Source: CAYZJD01 sp964478455 (lineage in GTDB: Bacteria; Acidobacteriota; Terriglobia; Bryobacterales; Bryobacteraceae). From it: a DNA stretch of 5,593 bases. The notes below the pieces were generated by a model. The model did no database searches. It saw only the letters and a list, made by a program, of their open reading frames with translations, and was not told the origin of the DNA. Position 1 is the first letter of the stretch, and each line of letters opens with the position of its first letter. The stretch is from positions 1-5,593 of the forward strand of contig CAYZJD010000317.1 in the NCBI GenBank assembly GCA_964478455.1, given 5' to 3'. The position numbers and the translations under genes were made by a program. Below, piece by piece: positions 1 to 5,149 of the stretch.

Positions 1-19
1 GGTTTCAGACTCTAAACCC

Positions 20-48
20 TTCAATTCAGCCCGGCATGGTGTTATACT
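20..48 (+). promoter_or_regulatory. Candidate sigma70-type promoter of the operon
   Basis: A TATACT hexamer at 43-48 matches the -10 consensus at five of six positions. Exactly 17 nt upstream, TTCAAT at 20-25 matches the -35 consensus at only three of six. Transcription would start near 54-56, leaving a leader of about 20 nt that still contains the GGAG at 61-64. The position just ahead of the first gene supports the call. The -35 is weak, and a GC-rich host may not use this consensus strictly. No FNR-like or NNR-like palindrome (TTGAT-N4-ATCAA) is visible in the 74 available bases, although such a site could lie further upstream. Confidence 0.35.
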
Positions 49-60
49 CCTCCTAGCTTC

Positions 61-64
61 GGAG
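61..64 (+). promoter_or_regulatory. Shine-Dalgarno GGAG supporting the ATG at 75
   Basis: GGAG lies 10 nt ahead of the ATG at 75, a slightly long but workable spacing. The later in-frame ATGs at 162 and 180 have no comparable purine-rich sequence in front of them. This favours the long N-terminus, although the first 29 residues look unconserved. Confidence 0.5.
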
Positions 65-74
65 CAGACGCATC

Positions 75-2057
75 ATGCGCGAGGCACGAGGCGGTCCCCC
101 CACCCAAACAGGCCGGCCGCACAACACCGACCGAAGGGTCTATCGCACGGTTATCCCGGACATGGAGTTCTGGAAGGCGATGATCCCCTGCCAGGCGGCC
201 TGCCCGATCCACACCGACGCCGGCAAGTACGTGCAACTGATCGCGGAAAAAGACTACGAGGGCGCCTACCTGACGGCGCGATCGCCTAACCCGTTCGCCT
301 CGGTCTGCGGGCGGGTCTGCGCGGCCCCGTGCGAGGACAAGTGCCGCCGCGGCTCGATCGACGCGCCGGTGGCGATCCGGGCGCTGAAGCGATTCGTGTG
401 CGAAAAGCACGGGATCGAATCGCTGCTTCCCGACACGCAGGGGAAGCTCATGGAGGGCGAAGCCGAGCGGGGTAACAAGGTCGCCTGGCACCTGCCTCTG
501 TTGACGGCCGCGCGGAGGAACGTCGCGGGCGGCCAGCGGGTGGCGGTGATCGGGGCCGGGCCCGCGGGTCTGGCCTGCGCGCACGACCTGGCGCTGATGG
601 GCTACCGGGTCACCATTTTCGAGGCCACCAACACCCCCGGGGGCATGATGTTCCATGGCATTCCGGAGTTCCGGCTGGCGCGCTCTCTGATCGACAAGGA
701 AATCGCCAAGATCATCGCGCTCGGCGGCGAATTGAGGCTAAACATGCCGCTCCGCGAAGGCTTTGGACTGGGAGATCTGCGGCAGCGAGGTTGGAAGGCG
801 GTTTTCCTGAGCGTCGGTACCCAGCGCGGGCGCGACCTGGCAATCGAGGGCGCCGAACTGGACGGCGTAATTAAGGCCATCGACTACCTGCTCAACGTGA
901 ATCACGGTTACCGGGTGAGCCTGGGCCGGCGGGTGCTGGTAGTCGGCGGGGGATTCGTCGCCTTCGACGCGGCGCGGATGGCGTTGCGAACGGCGCTCGA
1001 AGCCGAAGCAGAGCAGGTTGCGGTCGAAAGTGCGATGGCGGCCGCCCTGGACGCCGCCAGGGCGGCTGTCCGCGCCGGTGTGACGGACGTCCGCATGATC
1101 AGCCTCGAGTCGTTCGAGGAAATGCCGGTGATGCGCACCGCTCAGGGACGGGAGGAATTCGAGGAAGCCCGGAAGGAAGGCGTAGTGTTTCACCCGCAGC
1201 GGGGCGTGCGGCGCGTTCTCGGCGAGAACGGTCGAGCGCGGGCAGTGGAGCTGATCGGGGTCAAGCGCACCTACGATGACGCCGGCCGCTTCAACCCCGT
1301 CTACGATCCGGCTGTCAGCGAAACGCTGGAGGCCGATACGGTGATTCTGGCCATCGGCCAGCGGGCGGACCTGGCGTTCCTCAAGCCCGAGGACGGCATC
1401 GAGCTGACGGCGCAAGGGACGGTGAAAGTGGATCCGGTGACGCTCGCCACCACCGCGCCCGGCGTGTTCGCCGGCGGCGACGTGGCTTTCGGTCCCCGAA
1501 ACCTGATCGAGGCGATCGCCAACGGCAAGCAGGCGGCGCTTTCGATCGACAGCTACCTGCGCGGTGTCGCCGGTGGAGCGGCGGTGCGGCTTTCCATCCG
1601 GAAGATCCCGACGCGAGCCTACCGGATGGCGGCCGGCTATGAGAAGCACCCGCGGCAGGCGCCGCCCACGATCGAGCTGAACCGGCGGACGGGGATCTCG
1701 GAGGTGGAATCCGGCTATTCCGAGGACGAGGCGCGGCGGCAGGCGGAGCGCTGCCTTTACTGCCACATCCAGACCATCTACGACCCGGAAAAGTGCGTCC
1801 TCTGCAACCGCTGCGTGGACATCTGCCCCGAGTATTGCCTGAAGCTGGTGCCGCTCCAACAACTCGAGTTGGGACCGGAGACCGTCGGGAAGGTGTTCCA
1901 GCTTTACGGGCCGGATAAGCGGGATGGCGAGCCGCTTTCGGCCATGATCAAGGACGACGACAAGTGCATCCGCTGCGGGCTGTGCGCGATCCGCTGCCCC
2001 ACCGACGCGATGACGATGGAGGTCCTCTTCTATGAAGAGCACGAAGTTGTCCGCTGA
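75..2057 (+). CDS. GltD-like FAD/NAD(P) oxidoreductase with N- and C-terminal Fe-S domains
   Basis: This 660-residue cytoplasmic redox protein belongs to the family of the glutamate synthase small subunit and dihydropyrimidine dehydrogenase. An N-terminal Fe-S domain carries C39 and C43, then a C-x3-C-x3-C-x3-C array at 78, 82, 86 and 90. The FAD site is GAGPAG at 160-165 with E183. A second Rossmann fold has GGG at 291-293. The second FAD motif, APGVFAGGD, is at 461-469. The C-terminus carries C560/C563 and two CxxCxxCxxxCP ferredoxin motifs (574-585 and 631-642). There is no signal peptide. The paired Arg that binds NADPH phosphate in GltD (YRR before MP) is replaced by L344-E345, which suggests NAD(H). 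An Ala-rich insertion of about 30 residues follows R305. As first gene of the operon it probably exchanges electrons between NAD(H) and the Rieske/cytochrome b complex. Similar subunits accompany Rieske/b complexes of anammox bacteria, as I recall. The fold is certain; the role and direction are inferred. A start at 162 is possible. Confidence 0.9.
   Translation: MREARGGPPTQTGRPHNTDRRVYRTVIPDMEFWKAMIPCQAACPIHTDAGKYVQLIAEKDYEGAYLTARSPNPFASVCGRVCAAPCEDKCRRGSIDAPVAIRALKRFVCEKHGIESLLPDTQGKLMEGEAERGNKVAWHLPLLTAARRNVAGGQRVAVIGAGPAGLACAHDLALMGYRVTIFEATNTPGGMMFHGIPEFRLARSLIDKEIAKIIALGGELRLNMPLREGFGLGDLRQRGWKAVFLSVGTQRGRDLAIEGAELDGVIKAIDYLLNVNHGYRVSLGRRVLVVGGGFVAFDAARMALRTALEAEAEQVAVESAMAAALDAARAAVRAGVTDVRMISLESFEEMPVMRTAQGREEFEEARKEGVVFHPQRGVRRVLGENGRARAVELIGVKRTYDDAGRFNPVYDPAVSETLEADTVILAIGQRADLAFLKPEDGIELTAQGTVKVDPVTLATTAPGVFAGGDVAFGPRNLIEAIANGKQAALSIDSYLRGVAGGAAVRLSIRKIPTRAYRMAAGYEKHPRQAPPTIELNRRTGISEVESGYSEDEARRQAERCLYCHIQTIYDPEKCVLCNRCVDICPEYCLKLVPLQQLELGPETVGKVFQLYGPDKRDGEPLSAMIKDDDKCIRCGLCAIRCPTDAMTMEVLFYEEHEVVR
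1037..1070 (+). repeat. Strong inverted repeat (hairpin) inside the first gene
   Basis: GCCGCCCTGG at 1041-1050 is matched perfectly by its reverse complement at 1057-1066, with a 6-nt loop. The stem can extend to 1037/1070 with two G-U pairs. It falls in the codons of an Ala-rich insertion and no T-run follows, so it is not a Rho-independent terminator. Repeated GCC/GGC alanine codons could create it by chance. Confidence 0.45.
2018..2022 (+). promoter_or_regulatory. Shine-Dalgarno GGAGG for the Rieske gene, inside the upstream gene
   Basis: GGAGG sits 9 nt ahead of the ATG at 2032, inside the last codons of the oxidoreductase gene. It supports a start that overlaps the upstream gene by 26 nt rather than one after that gene's stop at 2055-2057. 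No in-frame ATG or GTG with its own ribosome site is present just after that stop. Confidence 0.7.
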
Positions 2058-2577
2058 CACCGGTGAGAATTCGGGCGGCCGGACCGAGACGCGGCGCTCC
2101 TGGTTCGAAAAGCTGGGGCTCGGCGCGCTGCTGGCCGGGGTGGCCGGCCAGGCCTACGCCCTGTTCCGGGCGCTGGTCCCGAACGTCCTCTACGAGGAAC
2201 CGCGGCGGTTCAAAGCCGGCCCTCCGGAGCAGTTCCCCGAGGGGGCCACGTTTCTCGAAGACAGGCGGGTGTTCATCTTCCGGGAACAGAAGACTTTCTA
2301 TGGGATTTCGGCCGTTTGCACCCACCTCGGCTGCACTGTGAAGCTGGTGAACCTGAGCCAGCCGAAGAAGGTGGAGATCCGGGGGCAGCTCGTGGAACAG
2401 AGGCGGGAGTTTCATTGCCCGTGTCACGGATCAAGGTATTACGGCGACGGCGCCAACTACGCCGGTCCGGCGCCGCGCGCTCTCGAGTGGCACAGACTGG
2501 AAATCGCGCCGGAAGACGGCCAGCTCGTGGTCGACCTTGGCGAAACCGTGAGCCGGGAGTTCCGGCTCACCATCTGA
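2032..2577 (+). CDS. Rieske [2Fe-2S] protein of a cytochrome bc/b6f-type complex
   Basis: This 181-residue protein carries the Rieske cluster that takes the first electron from quinol at the Qo site and passes it to cytochrome c. Both cluster motifs are intact: CTHLGC at 96-101 (ligands C96, H98) and CPCHGS at 129-134 (ligands C129, H132), with C101 and C131 placed for the usual disulfide. S134 and Y136 are the residues whose hydrogen bonds raise the cluster potential in high-potential Rieske proteins. The GPAPR loop is at 145-149. The N-terminus has T-R-R-S-W-F (20-25) before a hydrophobic segment at about 28-50. This resembles the uncleaved Tat anchor typical of Rieske proteins, although W replaces the usual F after RRx. 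The stretch between the two motifs is 27 residues, longer than the 15 or so of chloroplast b6f. The gene overlaps the upstream one by 26 nt, suggesting translational coupling, and the partner cytochrome b gene starts 11 nt downstream. Confidence 0.95.
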   Translation: MKSTKLSADTGENSGGRTETRRSWFEKLGLGALLAGVAGQAYALFRALVPNVLYEEPRRFKAGPPEQFPEGATFLEDRRVFIFREQKTFYGISAVCTHLGCTVKLVNLSQPKKVEIRGQLVEQRREFHCPCHGSRYYGDGANYAGPAPRALEWHRLEIAPEDGQLVVDLGETVSREFRLTI

Positions 2578-2588
2578 CGGGGTGCGGC

Positions 2589-3902
2589 ATGGAAGTCAAA
2601 AAGGTCTGGCAGCAGTTGACATGGACATGGAAGCCGGAGAGCGAACGCGAAGCCGGTGATTCGATCGTCCGCAACTTCCTGTTGCACTGGTTTCCGGCCA
2701 AGGTGACGCGGCAAAGCCTGAGCTTCTCTTACTCGCTCTGGCTGGGAACCGTGTCGGCGGTCTTGTTCTTGGTCCTGACAGTTACCGGGGTTGTTCTCAT
2801 GTTCCTCTACGTCCCCTCGGTCGAACGCGCGTACCAGTCAGTGAAGGACATCGAGTACACCGTCTCTTACGGCTCGTTCATCCGAGGGTTGCACCGGATC
2901 GCCGCCCATCTGATGGTTGCGGTGGTGTTCCTGCACATGGTGCGGGTCTTCCTGACCGGCGCGTACAAGAACGGAACGGGCGCTGGCCAGAACCGGCCGC
3001 TGAACTGGATCATCGGGATCGTGCTGCTGCTGGCGACCTTCCTGCTGTCCTTCACCGGTTACCTGCTGCCATGGGACCAACTGGCCTTCTGGGCGATCAC
3101 GGTGGGAACGAACATTGCCAGCGCGGGGCCGGTCGTGGGCGAGAAGATCCGTTTCCTGCTGTTGGGCGGAAACGAGATCGCCCAGAACGCGCTGCTGAGG
3201 TTCTATGTGCTGCACTGCTTCTTCTTGCCGGCGCTGCTGCTGCTGCTGGTCTCCTGGCACATGTGGCGGCTCAGGAAGGACGGCGGTCTGGCTTGCGTCG
3301 ACCAACTGGCGCTCCGGCAGAAGCTCGAGGACGTTCCGCCGGCGAAGGTGAAGACCTACTCGCTGCTCGGAATCACGAGTGGCCGCACCGTCCACGTGGA
3401 GACGGCGCTGGTGGACGAGGACCGGCACACGGTAAGTTCCTCGCCGCACCTGGCCTGGCGGCTCGTGCTGGTCATGGTGGCGACGGTGGCGCTCGCCGCT
3501 CTGCTCACGCTGGTGGCGCCGGCGCCGCTGGAGGAGCCCGCCAACCCCACCGTCACGCCCAATCCGGCGAAAGCCCCCTGGTATTTCCTGTGGCTCCAGG
3601 AACTGGTTACGGACACGACGGCAAAGATCGGTGATTTCACCGTGAACGGCGCGTTGGTGGGCGGCATTCTGATTCCCGGCATTCTGGTTCTTCTCTTGGC
3701 CGCCTGGCCGTACCTCGACAAAAGCCAGGTGGAATCCACGGGCGTCTGGCTGGCGGAGGCGCGCCGCAGGCAGAACCTGGTTTTCCTGGCGATCGTGGTG
3801 GTGGTCCTCGTCCTGACGATCGTCGGGACGTTCCTGCGCGGGCCGAACTGGGACTTCTTCTGGCCGTGGGAGGCATGGCCGGAGACGCCCAAGCACTTCT
3901 GA
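2589..3902 (+). CDS. Cytochrome b, fused b6 + subunit IV type
   Basis: This 437-residue membrane protein is the quinol-oxidising core of a Rieske/cytochrome b complex. Likely helices are at about 52-75, 103-123, 139-160 and 207-226 (haem-binding domain), and 288-310, 353-373 and 397-417 (C-terminal domain). Haem b ligands are H102/H116 and H209/H224. The second pair is 15 apart, as in cytochrome b6, against 14 in mitochondrial-type cytochrome b. GYLLPWDQ at 157-164 matches the b6 GYSLPWDQ block. The C-terminal half resembles subunit IV with three helices, so the two b6f polypeptides are fused. S49 occupies roughly the place of the b6 Cys that binds haem c covalently, so that haem is not expected. 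The Qo motif reads A329-P-W-Y332 where PEWY or PDWY is usual. The ATG at 2589 was chosen because GGGG at 2579-2582 lies 6 nt upstream and the conserved protein begins there. The same frame stays open further upstream (to 2316), but inside the Rieske gene. Confidence 0.95.
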   Translation: MEVKKVWQQLTWTWKPESEREAGDSIVRNFLLHWFPAKVTRQSLSFSYSLWLGTVSAVLFLVLTVTGVVLMFLYVPSVERAYQSVKDIEYTVSYGSFIRGLHRIAAHLMVAVVFLHMVRVFLTGAYKNGTGAGQNRPLNWIIGIVLLLATFLLSFTGYLLPWDQLAFWAITVGTNIASAGPVVGEKIRFLLLGGNEIAQNALLRFYVLHCFFLPALLLLLVSWHMWRLRKDGGLACVDQLALRQKLEDVPPAKVKTYSLLGITSGRTVHVETALVDEDRHTVSSSPHLAWRLVLVMVATVALAALLTLVAPAPLEEPANPTVTPNPAKAPWYFLWLQELVTDTTAKIGDFTVNGALVGGILIPGILVLLLAAWPYLDKSQVESTGVWLAEARRRQNLVFLAIVVVVLVLTIVGTFLRGPNWDFFWPWEAWPETPKHF

Positions 3903-3914
3903 GGAGAGCGCGGC

Positions 3915-5108
3915 ATGAACTGGAGAAATCGGGATTCCGCTTGGATTTACTCCTGCGCAGGCGTCGTGGTGCTGGTCACCGGCTACCTCTACTACGGCGC
4001 TATCCTCCCCGAGTGGAAGCAGTACCAGTCCGAATTCAGCGACCTGGTATCCACCCGGTTCGGCGCCGGCCGGGCCGGGCAGATCCCGAGCGGGATCCAG
4101 CAGATCTGGGTGGCGGGATTGGATCGCGTGGACCGCTGTGTCACTTGCCACCTCGGCACGGGCTGGAAAGGGCTGGAGAACGCGCCCGAGCCTCACCGCT
4201 CCCATCCGAAGGAAATCCTGGAGAAACACCCGGTGGGCCGGTACGGCTGCACGATCTGCCACGGCGGCCAGGGGTACGGTGCCACTCAGGAGGCGGCCCA
4301 TGCGACCGAAGTGGCGCACTGGGAGGAACCGCTGCTGTACTCCGAGCTTGGCAAGGCGTACCTGGTGAGCGATCGCAAGGCGCTTCTGCAAATCCACTGC
4401 AACACCTGCCACCGCTACGACCGCGAGACGCGGGGCGCGCACTACATCAACACCGCCAAACAACTGGTGAAGCAAAAGGGATGCCGCGCCTGTCACAAGA
4501 TCAACGGGCGAGGGGGGATCATCGGGCCGGACCTGACTTACATCGGCAACCAGGCGCCCGAGCAGTACGATTACTCCCGCATGTCGGGCCGGCCGTCGGT
4601 CTTCGGCTGGCACGTCGCTCACTTCAAGGATCCCAAGGCGATGGTCAGCACGACGGTGATGCCCAACTTCGGCTTCGGCAGCCGTGACGCGCAGGCGCTG
4701 GCGATGCTCGTCATGAGCTGGAAGCGCGTCACCTTGCCGCTCGCCTACATTCCGGGCGCCCAGGTCGCCGACCTGCCCACGCCCGAGGAAACCGAGAAAG
4801 AACGCCAGATGCTCACCGGCGAAGGCGCCTTCTTCGTCAAGAAGACCTGCTTCATCTGCCATGACGTGAGCACGCTGGGGATCGAGTCGGCGTCGAAGAT
4901 CGGTCCCGACCTGGCGCTTGCCTGGACCGACGTCCAGAGCCGGTTCGGAAAGACGCTGGAAGACTTCCTGAAGAACCCGACCGGCACGATGGCGATGGTT
5001 CTCGCCACACAGATTCCACTCACCGAGGCCGAGAAGGCGGAGGCGGTGGAGAAGCTTAAGGTGGCGTATCAGAAGAAGGTCGAGCTGGAGGCGCAAGCGA
5101 AGAAGTAG
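3915..5108 (+). CDS. Membrane-anchored pentaheme c-type cytochrome
   Basis: This 397-residue protein has five CxxCH haem c sites: C75-H79, C112-H116, C162-H166, C190-H194 and C312-H316. An N-terminal hydrophobic segment (about 9-30) with no clear cleavage site should anchor it, leaving the haem domain in the periplasm. The last two haems sit in monohaem-cytochrome-like segments. The IIGPDL (202-207) and MPNF (249-252) context suggests M249 as sixth ligand of the fourth haem. M359 or M361 in NPTGTMAM is a candidate for the fifth. The first three sites lack obvious distal Met and may be bis-His; H94, H97, H105, H129, H135 and H176 are candidates. The C-terminus is Lys/Glu/Ala-rich and probably helical. 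It starts 12 nt after the cytochrome b gene with GGAG at 3903-3906, and nosZ follows after 41 nt. It probably carries electrons from the Rieske/b complex to NosZ. I recognise no established gene name. Confidence 0.9.
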   Translation: MNWRNRDSAWIYSCAGVVVLVTGYLYYGAILPEWKQYQSEFSDLVSTRFGAGRAGQIPSGIQQIWVAGLDRVDRCVTCHLGTGWKGLENAPEPHRSHPKEILEKHPVGRYGCTICHGGQGYGATQEAAHATEVAHWEEPLLYSELGKAYLVSDRKALLQIHCNTCHRYDRETRGAHYINTAKQLVKQKGCRACHKINGRGGIIGPDLTYIGNQAPEQYDYSRMSGRPSVFGWHVAHFKDPKAMVSTTVMPNFGFGSRDAQALAMLVMSWKRVTLPLAYIPGAQVADLPTPEETEKERQMLTGEGAFFVKKTCFICHDVSTLGIESASKIGPDLALAWTDVQSRFGKTLEDFLKNPTGTMAMVLATQIPLTEAEKAEAVEKLKVAYQKKVELEAQAKK

Positions 5109-5134
5109 CCTCCGGGATACGCCAAGGACTACTA

Positions 5135-5143
5135 AGGAAGGAG
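5135..5143 (+). promoter_or_regulatory. Shine-Dalgarno AAGGAAGGAG region of nosZ
   Basis: A purine-rich AAGGAAGGAG run ends 6 nt before the ATG at 5150, the strongest ribosome site in the window. A second in-frame ATG follows at 5153, so either could initiate. The 41-nt spacer at 5109-5149 shows no hairpin with a T-run, so the gene is expected to be read through from the upstream operon. Confidence 0.75.
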
Positions 5144-5149
5144 CTAATC

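Noticed and set aside
50..64. CTCC at 50-53 could pair with the GGAG ribosome site at 61-64 as a leader switch
   Set aside because: Only four base pairs around a 7-nt loop, and a transcript starting near 55 would not contain the CTCC.
738..2060. A 440-codon open frame on the minus strand, antisense to the oxidoreductase gene
   Set aside because: Low-complexity Arg/His/Pro-rich product with no motif. The sense strand encodes a complete GltD-like protein with every cofactor motif.
2316..2588. In-frame upstream extension of the cytochrome b reading frame by 91 codons
   Set aside because: The extension lies inside the Rieske gene and gives a basic, Arg/Gly-rich sequence unlike any cytochrome b. 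The ATG at 2589 has a ribosome site and starts the conserved protein.
3234..3248. Five consecutive CTG triplets
   Set aside because: They encode a Leu run in the fourth transmembrane helix of cytochrome b; ordinary codon preference in a hydrophobic segment.
2838..5096. A 752-codon open frame on the minus strand, antisense to the cytochrome b and cytochrome c genes
   Set aside because: Its translation is rich in Arg, His, Gln and Leu with no recognisable domain. Both genes opposite it carry full, intact haem motifs. Long antisense frames are expected in GC-rich coding DNA.
5109..5149. Possible terminator or separate promoter in the 41-nt gap before nosZ
   Set aside because: No GC-rich stem followed by T residues and no convincing -35/-10 pair; only a strong ribosome binding site is seen.
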